Source: CAWFNW01 sp963817405 | GTDB taxonomy: Bacteria; Actinomycetota; Coriobacteriia; Anaerosomatales; Anaerosomataceae | Direction of reading: 5' to 3' | Assembly (NCBI GenBank): GCA_963817405.1 | Contig: CAWFNW010000001.1 | Coordinates: 620,001 to 684,000 of the forward strand | DNA length: 64,000 nucleotides | In this document: positions 8,268-16,963 of the stretch, piece by piece | Numbering within the stretch: position 1 is the first letter of the stretch | Layout: every line of letters starts with the position of its first letter | Translations under genes and position numbers: made by a program | The notes under the pieces: model-generated | Told to the model about the DNA's origin: nothing | Seen by the model: only the letters and a program-made list of their open reading frames with translations | Databases searched by the model: none

Positions 8268-9137
8268 CTACCGTTCCGCTCCGAAGAAGGCCACTGCCAC
8301 CATCCCCGGCCCGACGTGCGCTCCGATGACCGGGCCGATCTCCAGCATCAGGATCTCGGCTGGCGCGATGCGTTCGACGACTGCCTGACGGACGCGCTCG
8401 GCGTCCTCAGGCACGTCCGCGTGACCGATCGCGATCATCTGCGGCGCCTCGCCGTTCATCCGCTCGACGACCATGTCCACGAGCGTCGTGAGCGAACGCT
8501 TCCTGCCGCGGACGCTCTTCTTCAGGACGAGCTTCCCCTCACGGTCCATGGTGAGTATCGGCTTGATGTCAAGCATGGTGCCAGCCGCGGCCGCAGCGTC
8601 CGAGATGCGCCCGCCGCGACGGAGCGATTCGAGGTTGTCGAGCGTGAAGAGCCCGTTCGCCTGCATGCGCTCGCGCTCCACCCACGAAACGAGCTCGTCG
8701 GCCGAGGCTCCCTGGGCGAGCAGGCGCGCAGCGGTGTGCACCAGCAGACCTTCGATGATCGACGCTGAGCGCGTGTCAACGAGGCGGATGTCCGCCGCGG
8801 GGACATCGGCGAGAACGGCGGCGCGGGCCAGATGGGCGCTCTCGAAAGTACCCGAAAGCGCGGAGGAGAACCCAAGGTAGACCACGGTACGCCCGGATTG
8901 TGCGTGGCGCCGGAAAAGCGCCTCCATCTCCGCGAGCGGAACCTGGGCGGTCGTCGGGTGGTCGCCGTCGCGCATGGCGGCAAAGAGCACTGAGTGTGGA
9001 AGCGTCCGACCGAAGTCATCGACATGCTGTTGGTCGGCGAGCACGAACGGGAAGTGCAACTCCTCGAGGCCAAGGTCTTCAACGATTGCGGCGGTCAGAT
9101 CGGAACACGAATCAATCACGAGCACGGGCTGGTCCAT
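8268..9137 (-). CDS. DegV family fatty-acid-binding protein (second of tandem pair)
   Basis: A 289-residue DegV protein: VLVIDSCSDLT at the N-terminus, TAQVPLAEMEALF, and the family hallmarks LRRGGRIS and IGPVIGAHVGPG near the C-terminus. DegV/FakB proteins bind a fatty acid in a central pocket and present it to FakA kinase for acyl-phosphate formation; no fakA is in the window. It is the downstream partner of a second DegV gene, joined by a one-base TGATG overlap. The two proteins differ substantially, so they may bind different acyl chains. Confidence 0.92.
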   Translation of the reverse strand: MDQPVLVIDSCSDLTAAIVEDLGLEELHFPFVLADQQHVDDFGRTLPHSVLFAAMRDGDHPTTAQVPLAEMEALFRRHAQSGRTVVYLGFSSALSGTFESAHLARAAVLADVPAADIRLVDTRSASIIEGLLVHTAARLLAQGASADELVSWVERERMQANGLFTLDNLESLRRGGRISDAAAAAGTMLDIKPILTMDREGKLVLKKSVRGRKRSLTTLVDMVVERMNGEAPQMIAIGHADVPEDAERVRQAVVERIAPAEILMLEIGPVIGAHVGPGMVAVAFFGAER

Positions 9138-10015
9138 CAGGTCTGCTCTCTGATCGGCTTGCTCATCGGGCTCACGGTACTGTACACGACTCCGACCGCC
9201 CCCGGACCCACGTGCGCTCCGATCGGGGGACCGATCGGCACGATGGGCACCGACCGCCCTGCCTTGGCCTCGATAAGCGCAGCAAGCTCCCGCCCCTCGG
9301 GCTCGTCGGCGATATGGTGCACGTAGACCTCGTCGAGCCCCTTGGCTGCGATGTCGCGCTCGAACGCACCAGCGATCTCGGTGAACGCGCGCCGCTTGGT
9401 GCGTACCTTGCCGAAGATGTCGGTTCGGCCATCGTTCACGGTGAGAATCGGCCTGATCTGCAGCAGGGTGCCGAGCAGTGCCGAGGCGTTACCGATACGG
9501 CCTCCCCGGCGGAGGAACTCGAGCGTGTCCGGTACGAAGAGGAAACGCGTGTGAAGCGTCATCTCGCGTGCAGCCTCGGCTGCCTCGGCGACCGAGGCCC
9601 CCGCTTCGACCGCCCGGGCCGCGGCGAGCGCCGAGAGTCCGAGCTCCATGCAGTTGGAGCGCGAGTCGACGATCTCGATGACCGCGTCGGGGTGCTCCTC
9701 GAGCACCATGCCGCGGGCCATCACTGCCGTTGCATGTGTCCCGCTCATCTCGGAGGAGATGACCACGCAGACGACGTCGTCGCCACCGGCGACCCGTTCG
9801 TTGAACACATCGATAAACGCGCTCACCGGCGGCTGCGAGGTGGTGAGGAGCGACTTGGTCTGCATGAGCGCGGCATAGAAGCCGGCGTCGTTCTCGCCCT
9901 CGATATAGGTGATGTCGTCGAGCGTGACGGAGAGCGGCACGACCGCGAGGCGATGCTCCGAAACCAGCTCGGCGCTCAGGCATGACGTACTATCGGTGAC
10001 CACGCGCACGGACAC
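9137..10015 (-). CDS. DegV family fatty-acid-binding protein (first of tandem pair)
   Basis: A 292-residue DegV protein with VRVVTDSTSCL at the start, TSQPPVSAFIDVF, LRRGGRIG and IGPPIGAHVGPGAVG. The GTG at 10015 is chosen because AAGGAGGAGCC sits directly upstream and the first strand of the fold starts there; an alternative ATG at 10063 with AAAGGGGAC would add 16 residues. Its stop overlaps the next DegV start by one base. It is divergent from the membrane phosphodiesterase gene at 10173. Confidence 0.92.
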   Translation of the reverse strand: MSVRVVTDSTSCLSAELVSEHRLAVVPLSVTLDDITYIEGENDAGFYAALMQTKSLLTTSQPPVSAFIDVFNERVAGGDDVVCVVISSEMSGTHATAVMARGMVLEEHPDAVIEIVDSRSNCMELGLSALAAARAVEAGASVAEAAEAAREMTLHTRFLFVPDTLEFLRRGGRIGNASALLGTLLQIRPILTVNDGRTDIFGKVRTKRRAFTEIAGAFERDIAAKGLDEVYVHHIADEPEGRELAALIEAKAGRSVPIVPIGPPIGAHVGPGAVGVVYSTVSPMSKPIREQT

Positions 10016-10172
10016 GGCTCCTCCTTCAGCATGGACGTGGGGCAGCTGACGCAGTCTGTTCATAGTCCCCTTTCGAATGACGGGCGTCCATTCCAGCGCG
10101 ACGCCTCGAGGCGGCTTGCCGAGCGGGCGTTCGAACGGCACACTCACACACAAGCGCGACCGAGGAGGAGCT

Positions 10173-11954
10173 ATGGTGACAGACCCTGAGACGCCCGCGG
10201 AGATGACGGAGATCCCGGCTCCCGACGTGCCAGCGGGCGCTCCGGCACGCGCGTCGCGCGGCTGGGCGCTCGCCGTGCTCGGCCTGCTCGTGGCGCTCGG
10301 CACGTCCTACGGTGCATACAAGCTCGCGGGCTACTCGTGGAGCCAGGTCGTCGACTACCAGAGTCCGTACATCAACATGTCGACGAGCGCCTACATCGGC
10401 GAGCGCCCACCCCTCGAGCTCCCCATCCCCGGCGCAACGCCACGGCGCGTCGTGATGGTCGTGGTCGATGGGTTGACCAAGGCGGCATCGCGCACGATGG
10501 ACTCGGTGAACGCGCTTCGCGAGCGCGGCAGTGACGTCGCGCTGACGGTGCCCCAGCCGAGCCTCTCGTTTCCCTCGTGGACGACGATCCTCACCGGCGC
10601 CCCACCGAACGTGAGCGGCGTGACGACGAACTGGTACGACAGGCGTGTCGAGGTACAGACGCTCTTCGATGTCGCCGCCGGCTCGGGACGAAGCGTCGCC
10701 GTTGTCGGACCGACCGACCTCGACCTCCTTTACGGCGTGTCCGAGGTGACCTCGGCAACCGCGTTAACGGACTGGCCCGAGAACGGCGCGGAGAACGGGG
10801 TCTACCTCTCCAGCGACATGATAGATGACGCCCTTGCCCTGGCGAAGGAGCGGCGGCCCGACTTCCTGTTCGTGCTGCTCCCTGACGTCGACGAGGCCGG
10901 GCACAGCTTCGGCGCCGCGTCTGATGAATACGCAGCGGTCGTCGAGAAGGTGGACACCGAGTTGGGCCGGCTCGTGACCGAGCTCGATGACGGCCAGACC
11001 GTCTTCGTCGTGCTCCCCGACCATGGTGGTCTGCCGAAGGGCGGTCACGGCGGCTGGGAGGACCCGGTCATCCACACGTTTGCGGCCTTCGCCGGGCCCG
11101 GCGTTGCGAAGGGTGCGACAAGCGCGGGGCTCGAGGACATCGCCTCGACGGTGAGCGTGCTCGCAGGCCTTCAGGCGCCACAGATGGGTAAAGGCATCGC
11201 GATCGAGAAGGTGCTGGCCGACCCCAACGGGCGCGCCAAGGATGCGGACTTCCTCCGAGCGATCGGCTTCACGCTCGCCTATGCGCGCGAGATCGCAGGA
11301 CCGACCATCCTCAAAGACGTCGACACCATCAGAACGCCAGACGAGATCCGGGCGATCGCGGCGTCTGCTGAGGCGACGCGCCTCGCCGAGGATCGCCGGG
11401 ACCGCCTCCCGCTGGCGCTCGGTCTGGCTCTCGCCGCGCTCGCGGTCCTCGTGGTCATTGGGCTGACTTCATGGCGAGTCCTCGTGGCCGCCCTTGCCGG
11501 TGCCGTCGACTACGCCATCGTCTACAACGTCCTCTTCTTCGGACTCCACGGCTACCGGTGGTCTCTCTCGGCATTCAACAAAGAGGAGCTCGTCCAAGCC
11601 TTCATGAACGGGCGCATGATCGAGGCGGTCATCGCCGGGCTTATCGGCTGCGTCACGGCGGGTCTCGTCTACGCCGCGCTGCATCGGGAGCCTCGCGGTG
11701 CTCGCTCTGGTCGCACCGCACGCTGGGTATCAGTCGGCATCGCGACCGCGCTCGCAATTCTCGCGGTTCTCGCGTTCCAGATCGCGTGGTTCCTCTGGCA
11801 GTGGGGCGCTGCCGTGACCTGGATCATGCCCGACCTGAAGTGGGGCTTCAAGTACGACCTCGACCTGATCCAGGCCACGGCGATCGCCGGCGTGGCGCTC
11901 CTCGGGCCCGTGGTGACGTACCTGATCGGCAGGTTCCACCCCAAGCTCCCGTAG
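10173..11954 (+). CDS. Membrane-anchored type I phosphodiesterase / alkaline phosphatase superfamily protein
   Basis: A 593-residue protein. After a short cytoplasmic N-terminus there is one membrane segment (about residues 30-50), an alkaline-phosphatase-superfamily domain, and three to four C-terminal membrane helices (about 410-590). Metal-site and nucleophile motifs of the nucleotide pyrophosphatase branch are visible: VVVDGLTKAA, SFPSWTTILTGAPP (Thr nucleophile candidate), DVDEAGHSFG and LPDHGGLPKGGHGG. The catalytic domain should face outward and hydrolyse a phosphodiester or phosphoglycan precursor; the substrate is unknown. ATG 10173 has GAGGAGG upstream, so it replaces the longer frame from 10077. 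Confidence 0.85.
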   Translation: MVTDPETPAEMTEIPAPDVPAGAPARASRGWALAVLGLLVALGTSYGAYKLAGYSWSQVVDYQSPYINMSTSAYIGERPPLELPIPGATPRRVVMVVVDGLTKAASRTMDSVNALRERGSDVALTVPQPSLSFPSWTTILTGAPPNVSGVTTNWYDRRVEVQTLFDVAAGSGRSVAVVGPTDLDLLYGVSEVTSATALTDWPENGAENGVYLSSDMIDDALALAKERRPDFLFVLLPDVDEAGHSFGAASDEYAAVVEKVDTELGRLVTELDDGQTVFVVLPDHGGLPKGGHGGWEDPVIHTFAAFAGPGVAKGATSAGLEDIASTVSVLAGLQAPQMGKGIAIEKVLADPNGRAKDADFLRAIGFTLAYAREIAGPTILKDVDTIRTPDEIRAIAASAEATRLAEDRRDRLPLALGLALAALAVLVVIGLTSWRVLVAALAGAVDYAIVYNVLFFGLHGYRWSLSAFNKEELVQAFMNGRMIEAVIAGLIGCVTAGLVYAALHREPRGARSGRTARWVSVGIATALAILAVLAFQIAWFLWQWGAAVTWIMPDLKWGFKYDLDLIQATAIAGVALLGPVVTYLIGRFHPKLP

Positions 11955-11984
11955 CGCGAACGACGCGAGCCCCCAGCAATGCAC

Positions 11985-12016
11985 GAGACCCCGCGGACAA
12001 CGGTCCGCGGGGTCTC
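11985..12016 (+). terminator. Perfect 14-bp hairpin terminator
   Basis: GAGACCCCGCGGAC at 11985-11998 pairs perfectly with GTCCGCGGGGTCTC at 12003-12016 around a 4-base loop, 30 bases after the phosphodiesterase stop. No U-tract follows. It could also act on transcripts arriving from the opposite strand. Confidence 0.75.
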
Positions 12017-12076
12017 GACGTACTCAGTGGAGCTCAGATGCGCGGCAGCGGATCCGAAGCGGCACGGGTGAGCCCG

Positions 12077-12394
12077 TCACTCGGACCCGGATAGCGGCGC
12101 GAGCGTGACGCCCACCGTAACGGTGGGCTCCACCGTGCCGGAGGATTCTACGGTCTCCGTCGTGTCAACGGTCGGGGTCAACACCGTCGGGGCCCACGGC
12201 GTGTCCAACGGTGGGGCGGAGTCTCCAAGCCAACTGAAGAACTTCGCAAAGACGCGGAGCAGTCCCGGCGGGAGCTGCTTGCAAACTCTCCTTATCGGCT
12301 TGAGCGGAGGGGCCCTTGACGCCGATGCGACCGGCGGTCTCGCGCTGCACGGTCGTGCACGCGCGGTGTGCTGCCCGTCACGCTCCTGAGGGCC
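12077..12394 (-). other. Gene-poor stretch with an open minus-strand frame lacking a start codon
   Basis: Between the hairpin at 12016 and the flavoprotein stop at 12395 no convincing gene is seen. A minus-strand frame stays open for about 105 codons and ends with TGA at 12077-12079. Its last part reads LLRVFAKFFSWLGDSAPP, then a Thr/Val/Pro/Glu-rich tail (TVDTTETVESSGTVEPTVTVG). It has no ATG or GTG in frame after the preceding stop, and that stop is the TGA that ends the flavoprotein gene. It may be a remnant of a secreted or surface protein, an extension of the neighbour in a relative, or chance in high-GC DNA. Confidence 0.25.
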
Positions 12395-12988
12395 TCATCG
12401 CTCCCGAACCGTGTCTGTGCACACCCGCTGCATCAGCCATGCCATGTTCTTTCCCAGGGTCTCCATCGTGCGGATCCCCTCTTCGTCTCGCTCGACGTCA
12501 CCCTTCTCACGACCCATGCCCATGTTCCAGTACGAGGAGCCCGGCACGATCATCTGAGAGATGAAGAACAGGTGGTTGAGGGAGTCGAAGGCATGTACCG
12601 AGCCGGCTCGCCTCACGGCGATGACCGCAGCGCCTACCTTGCGCTTGAACATCGCCCCGTTCGCGCCTGACACGTATCCTGCCCGGTCGATGAGCGCTTT
12701 CGTCTCCGCGGAGATGTCGGCGTAGTAGACCGGCGACCCGATGATGATGCCGTCGGCCTCATCCATCTTGGTGATGCACTCGTTGCCGAAGTCCCTCCGG
12801 CCATGACACTGCCGGTCCTGCTTCTCGCGGCACTTCATGCACGCGGTGCAGCCTTGGACCTTCTGCCCGGCGAGTTCCACCAGCTCGGTCTCGATTCCTT
12901 CGGCTTCGAGCTCGGCGAGCACGTGGCGAATCAGGATCGCCGTGTTACCCCCGCTGCGCGCACTTCCGCTGAATGCAACGACCTTCAT
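12395..12988 (-). CDS. Iron-sulfur flavoprotein, NADPH-dependent FMN reductase family
   Basis: A 197-residue flavodoxin-fold protein. FSGSARSGGNT is the FMN phosphate loop, and C47-x2-C50-x2-C53-x7-C61 matches the compact cysteine motif of archaeal and anaerobe iron-sulfur flavoproteins, which bind one [4Fe-4S] cluster. GSPVYYADISAETKALIDR is the second flavin-contact region. Such proteins shuttle electrons or reduce O2 and peroxide in anaerobes. The ATG at 12988 is chosen over the ATG at 13003 because AAGGGA lies upstream of it. It is 27 bases behind pncA, so it probably belongs to the NAD-salvage operon. Confidence 0.88.
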   Translation of the reverse strand: MKVVAFSGSARSGGNTAILIRHVLAELEAEGIETELVELAGQKVQGCTACMKCREKQDRQCHGRRDFGNECITKMDEADGIIIGSPVYYADISAETKALIDRAGYVSGANGAMFKRKVGAAVIAVRRAGSVHAFDSLNHLFFISQMIVPGSSYWNMGMGREKGDVERDEEGIRTMETLGKNMAWLMQRVCTDTVRER

Positions 12989-13015
12989 CAACGTTCCCTT
13001 CATCGAAGTCCGCGT

Positions 13016-13642
13016 CTAGGCGCGTGGCCGGTCCAACTCCCCGCTCGTGGTCAGCCGCGCACCGGCAGCACGCATCTCGGCAAGCGCCGCCTCGCCGTCG
13101 CCGGGCGCCACATCGACAGCCCGGCAGCCATCGGTCACGACAGTGACGCCGAATCCCAGACCGATCGCATCGAGCACCGTCCACCGCACGCAGTAGTCAG
13201 TCGCAAGGCCCATGATCACGATCTCGTCGACGCCCTGCGAGCTCAGAAGTTCGTTCAACCCGGTGTCCGTCTGCCCGTCGTTATCGAAGAAGCCGCTGTA
13301 GCTGTCGATCGCCGGGTCGGTGCCCTTGCGGACGACGGCGTCGATGCCGGCGACGTCAAGCGCCGAGTGGAAGCTCGCACCCGGCGTCTGCTGAACGCAG
13401 TGGTCGGGCCAGAGTACCTGCGACACCCCGCCGAGCTCGATCACGTCACCGACAGCGTGGCCCGGATTGTTGGATGCGAACGAACCGTGGTTTGCCGGAT
13501 GCCAGTCCTGTGTCGCGACGACAAGCGCGAAACGTGGCAGGAGCGCGTTCGCAACGGGCACGACCAGGTCACCCTCCGTCACCGCCAGCGCACCGCCCGG
13601 TATGAAGTCGTTCTGCAGATCGACCACCAAGAGTGCCCTCAT
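13016..13642 (-). CDS. pncA: Nicotinamidase
   Basis: A 208-residue isochorismatase-fold amidase that converts nicotinamide to nicotinate plus ammonia. The catalytic triad is readable as D8, K106 and C151 (GLATDYCVRWT), and the metal site as D46, H48 and H53 (DWHPANHGSF), spaced as in characterised PncA enzymes. Its ATG overlaps the stop of pncB by 4 bases (ATGA), so the two NAD-salvage enzymes are translationally coupled. Confidence 0.95.
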   Translation of the reverse strand: MRALLVVDLQNDFIPGGALAVTEGDLVVPVANALLPRFALVVATQDWHPANHGSFASNNPGHAVGDVIELGGVSQVLWPDHCVQQTPGASFHSALDVAGIDAVVRKGTDPAIDSYSGFFDNDGQTDTGLNELLSSQGVDEIVIMGLATDYCVRWTVLDAIGLGFGVTVVTDGCRAVDVAPGDGEAALAEMRAAGARLTTSGELDRPRA

Positions 13643-15138
13643 CGCTCCTCCTCCGGTCCCTGCATCGCGCGAGCATCCAGACCGCGCGCTTCGAAGATCA
13701 ACCGCGTCCGTAGGTCGTAGAGGCCCGGCTCGAGCCCTACCGGATACGTGTGAGGGTTGAGGAAGCGCTTGATCGAGGGATCCACGAGCGCAATCTGCTC
13801 GCGCGCCCGGGTGCGGGCTGCCGTGGCGTCAGGCGCCTCGTAGATCCGCTCCCCCGCCTGGAAGACCGGCACCAGGAGCTCCTCGGCCGGCCCCTCGCAG
13901 AAGCGCTTGCGCCGTGTGGCATCCTCCGGGTCGATCATCTCGCACGCTCCGGCCGCTGGCGGCGCAGTCTCGTCGTAGACCATGTCTCCCGCGAGCAGCC
14001 CGTCGGCCACATAGCGTTTCACGCCCAGGATTCCGGGCGTGGTCACCTTCGCTGTCTGCTCCGACACCTTGATACGCGGCTCCCACTCGCCACCCGGCCG
14101 CCGAACCGCCGAAAGCTTGTAGACGCCGCCAAGCGCCGACTGACCGTCGGCGGTGGCGAGCTTCGTGCCCACGCCCCAGACATCGATCGCCGCGCCTTGG
14201 TCGATGAGGCTCTCAATCAGGTACTCGTCGAGCTCGTTCGAGGCATACACCTGAACGTGCGCCATGCCGGCGGCATCGAGCATCTCGCGCGCGCGGCGCG
14301 AAAACCACGCGAGATCCCCTGAGTCGATACGGATCCCGATCATGCGGTGCCCGCGCACTTCGAGCCGCTTCCCCACCTCGATGGCATTCGCGACACCTTC
14401 GAGCGTGTCGTACGTATCGACCAAGAGCGTGCAGTTGTTCGGGAGCGCCTGTGCATAGGCCTCGAAGGCCTCAAGCTCGCTCGGAAAGGCCATGACCCAG
14501 CTGTGCGCATGCGTTCCTCCCACGGGGATCCCGTAGCGCTGGCCGGCGAGCACGTTCGACGTCCCCACGCAGCCGCCGATGTACGCTGCACGACTTGCCG
14601 AGAGGCCGCCGTCGGGGCCCTGAGCGCGCCTGAGACCGAACTCGATCACCGGCCCGCCCTGCGCGGCGACGCACACGCGCGCGGCCTTGGTGGCCACGAG
14701 CGTCTGGAAGTTGATGATGTTGAGAAGCGTCGTCTCCGCGAGCTGACAAGCGATGATCGGCCCGGTGACGCGCAGGATCGGCTCACGAGGGAAGACGACC
14801 GTGCCCTCGGGCACCGCGTCCACGTCGCAGGAGAAGTGGAACTGCTCCAGGTAAGACAGGAACGCCGAGGGGAAGAGCGCCTTTCCGTCGTTGCCGACGA
14901 GTGTCGCGAGGTATGCGAGGTCGTCCTCGGTGAAGCGCATCCGCTCCAGGAACTCGATCGCCTGCGCGAGCCCGCACGCCACCGAATACCCGCTTCCGAA
15001 CGGGTTCCGTCGAAATGACACATGGAAGGACGCATCCAGCTCGGCGGCGCCCGAGTGCCAGTACGCGTAGGCCATAGTGAGCTGGTAGAGATCGGTGAGC
15101 ATCGCCGGCGGCGTCGTCAGGCATGGGCGCTCGTTCAC
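13639..15138 (-). CDS. pncB: Nicotinate phosphoribosyltransferase
   Basis: A 499-residue enzyme that makes nicotinate mononucleotide from nicotinate and PRPP, the step after PncA. MLTDLYQLTMAYAYW at the N-terminus, FGLRRAQGPDGG (catalytic/PRPP region) and IGIRIDSGDLAWFSR are diagnostic. The GTG at 15138 is chosen because GAGGAG lies 6 bases upstream; the frame is open to 15189 but that extension overlaps the promoter region of iscR. It heads a probable pncB-pncA-flavoprotein operon, divergent from iscR. Confidence 0.94.
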   Translation of the reverse strand: MNERPCLTTPPAMLTDLYQLTMAYAYWHSGAAELDASFHVSFRRNPFGSGYSVACGLAQAIEFLERMRFTEDDLAYLATLVGNDGKALFPSAFLSYLEQFHFSCDVDAVPEGTVVFPREPILRVTGPIIACQLAETTLLNIINFQTLVATKAARVCVAAQGGPVIEFGLRRAQGPDGGLSASRAAYIGGCVGTSNVLAGQRYGIPVGGTHAHSWVMAFPSELEAFEAYAQALPNNCTLLVDTYDTLEGVANAIEVGKRLEVRGHRMIGIRIDSGDLAWFSRRAREMLDAAGMAHVQVYASNELDEYLIESLIDQGAAIDVWGVGTKLATADGQSALGGVYKLSAVRRPGGEWEPRIKVSEQTAKVTTPGILGVKRYVADGLLAGDMVYDETAPPAAGACEMIDPEDATRRKRFCEGPAEELLVPVFQAGERIYEAPDATAARTRAREQIALVDPSIKRFLNPHTYPVGLEPGLYDLRTRLIFEARGLDARAMQGPEEER

Positions 15139-15178
15139 GGTCGTCTCCTCGACTCGGCGATGGTTGAAAGCATAGCAG

Positions 15179-15207
15179 TTGACACTCACCGCGCCGGGCA
15201 GTACGCT
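15179..15207 (+). promoter_or_regulatory. Candidate promoter of the isc operon
   Basis: TTGACA at 15179-15184, a 17-base spacer and TACGCT at 15202-15207 lie 50 bases upstream of iscR. The -35 is perfect and the -10 is poor, a pattern consistent with a regulated promoter. Autorepression by IscR is plausible but no operator was identified. Confidence 0.45.
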
Positions 15208-15257
15208 CCGAGAGCAATTACTGACTGTTTCGGTCTGCTTTATGTCAGGAGCGTGCG

Positions 15258-15743
15258 ATGCGCCTCACCGCTCGGAGCGAATACGGGATGCTCGCGCTGA
15301 TCGACCTCGCCGAGGCCTTCGGTGAGCGAACCTTGAGCGTGCGCGAACTAGCCGCGCAGCGCGAGCTTCCCACGCCGTTCCTGGAGCAGCTCTTTGCCGC
15401 GCTTCGCCGAGCCGGTCTCGTCAAGGGCATCCGCGGACCACACGGCGGCTTCACCCTCGCGCGCGATCCGCAGTCCATCACCGCGCTCGACATCGTGGAG
15501 GCGCTCGAAGGCGAGCTCGCCCCGACCGTGTGTGCACAGCAAGGCGCATGCGACCGCTCGGACAGTTGCGCCGCCTCGAGCGTCTGGACCGACGTCGCGT
15601 CGAGTGTGCGGGAGGCGCTCGCAGGCTGGGACCTGGCCAAGCTCGCGGAGCGGCAGCGTGACCTCGAGCGCGGCCCGACGGCTCGCGAAGGTTCAGGGTA
15701 CCGCACGACGCCGCACGTCACCGCAACCACCTCCAAGGAGTGA
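15258..15743 (+). CDS. iscR: Rrf2-family Fe-S cluster regulator IscR-like
   Basis: A 161-residue winged-helix regulator starting MRLTARSEYGMLALIDLA with LVKGIRGPHGGFTLAR as the wing. Cysteines fall at 92, 98 and 104, exactly the cluster ligands of E. coli IscR, but the fourth ligand H107 of E. coli is Ser107 here. It therefore probably binds a labile [2Fe-2S] cluster with an altered or missing fourth ligand. AGGAG precedes the ATG. The stop is 2 bases before the iscS ATG, so it is co-transcribed with the genes it should control. The C-terminal 25 residues are polar and unusual. Confidence 0.92.
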   Translation: MRLTARSEYGMLALIDLAEAFGERTLSVRELAAQRELPTPFLEQLFAALRRAGLVKGIRGPHGGFTLARDPQSITALDIVEALEGELAPTVCAQQGACDRSDSCAASSVWTDVASSVREALAGWDLAKLAERQRDLERGPTAREGSGYRTTPHVTATTSKE

Positions 15744-15745
15744 CG

Positions 15746-16939
15746 ATGGACCGCACTGTGTACCTCGACTACGCGGCCACGACACCGGTGGATCCGCGCG
15801 TCACCGAAGCGGTGCTCCCGTTCTTCACCGAGCGCTTCGGCAATGCGAACAGCCTCTACGCCCTCGGACGCGACGCTGCGACCGCGCTTGAGGACGCTCG
15901 CGCCCGGGTGGCGTGGGAGATCGGCGCCGGCACGCCCGGCGAGGTCATCTTCACCTCGGGCGGTACCGAGGGCGACAATACCGCCCTCATCGGCCTCACC
16001 ACTGCGGGAGGCCGCACCAAGGGCCATATCATCGTGAGCGCGTTCGAGCACCACGCCGTCCTCGAGCCCGCCGCGTGGCTCGGCACGCACGGCTTCGAGG
16101 TGACCGAGCTCATGCCGCGGACCGACGGTCTCATCCACCCCTCCGACCTCGCCGGGGCGATGCGGCCGGATACGGTCCTCGTCTCGGTGATGCACGGCAA
16201 TAACGAGATCGGCACGGTGCAGCCTATTCCCGAGCTCGTTGTCGTCGCCCACGAAGGCGGGGCGCTCTTCCACACGGACGCAGCGCAGACGCTCGGCAAG
16301 GTCGACTTCGACGTGAAGGCACTCGACGTCGATGCCGCATCGTTCTCCGGACACAAGATCTACGGACTTAAGGGCACCGGCGCGCTCTACCTCAAGCGTG
16401 GGGTGCGCATGACGCCGTACCTGATGGGTGGCGGGCAGGAATCGAAGCGCCGCTCGGGCACCCAGAACGTCGCGGGCGCAGTCGGGTTCGCCACCGCCCT
16501 CGAGATCGTGGAGGCCGAGCGAGCCGAGGAGACCCCGCGCCTCACGCGCCTCCGCGACCGCGCGGTCGAAGGCGTCCTCAGGCGAATCGAGCACGCGCGC
16601 CTGAACGCAGGTGAGACGGCCGGCCGGCTCCCGCATATCGCGAACTTCATCCTCCCGGGCGTGGAGGGCGAAGCCATGCTGCTGCACCTCGACGCGAAAA
16701 AGATCGCCGTCTCCACAGGGTCGGCGTGCTCCTCAGGCTCGCTCAAGCCCAGCCATGTGCTGCTCTCGATCGGCTGCCCGCAAGAGCTCGCCCACGGGTC
16801 ACTCCGCGTGAGCCTCGGCCGCTTCACGACCGAGGAGGACATCGACTACTTCGTGGACTCCCTCGTGCCGATCGTGGCGATGCTTCGCTCGATGAACCCC
16901 ATGTACGACCGAATGATCAAGCAGTTCGTGACCGGCTAG
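15746..16939 (+). CDS. iscS: Cysteine desulfurase
   Basis: A 397-residue class V PLP enzyme that takes sulfur from cysteine and passes it to IscU. YLDYAATTPVDPRV at the start, FSGHKIYGLKGTGALY with the PLP lysine, and the mobile-loop active-site cysteine in STGSACSSGSL at residue 328, the E. coli IscS position. ATG 15746 has AAGGAG just upstream, overlapping the end of iscR; the GTG at 15740 lacks proper spacing. It is the second gene of iscR-iscS-iscU. Confidence 0.96.
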   Translation: MDRTVYLDYAATTPVDPRVTEAVLPFFTERFGNANSLYALGRDAATALEDARARVAWEIGAGTPGEVIFTSGGTEGDNTALIGLTTAGGRTKGHIIVSAFEHHAVLEPAAWLGTHGFEVTELMPRTDGLIHPSDLAGAMRPDTVLVSVMHGNNEIGTVQPIPELVVVAHEGGALFHTDAAQTLGKVDFDVKALDVDAASFSGHKIYGLKGTGALYLKRGVRMTPYLMGGGQESKRRSGTQNVAGAVGFATALEIVEAERAEETPRLTRLRDRAVEGVLRRIEHARLNAGETAGRLPHIANFILPGVEGEAMLLHLDAKKIAVSTGSACSSGSLKPSHVLLSIGCPQELAHGSLRVSLGRFTTEEDIDYFVDSLVPIVAMLRSMNPMYDRMIKQFVTG

Positions 16940-16963
16940 CCCCGAGACGACCAGGAGATCCCG

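Noticed and set aside
12105..12389. Plus-strand ORF rich in Val/Thr/Ser
   Set aside because: It mirrors low-complexity DNA opposite a better-looking minus-strand frame and has no ribosome-binding site.
12395..12397. TGA as selenocysteine or readthrough codon in the flavoprotein
   Set aside because: The flavoprotein is full length for its family at this stop, and no SECIS-like hairpin directly after it was recognised.
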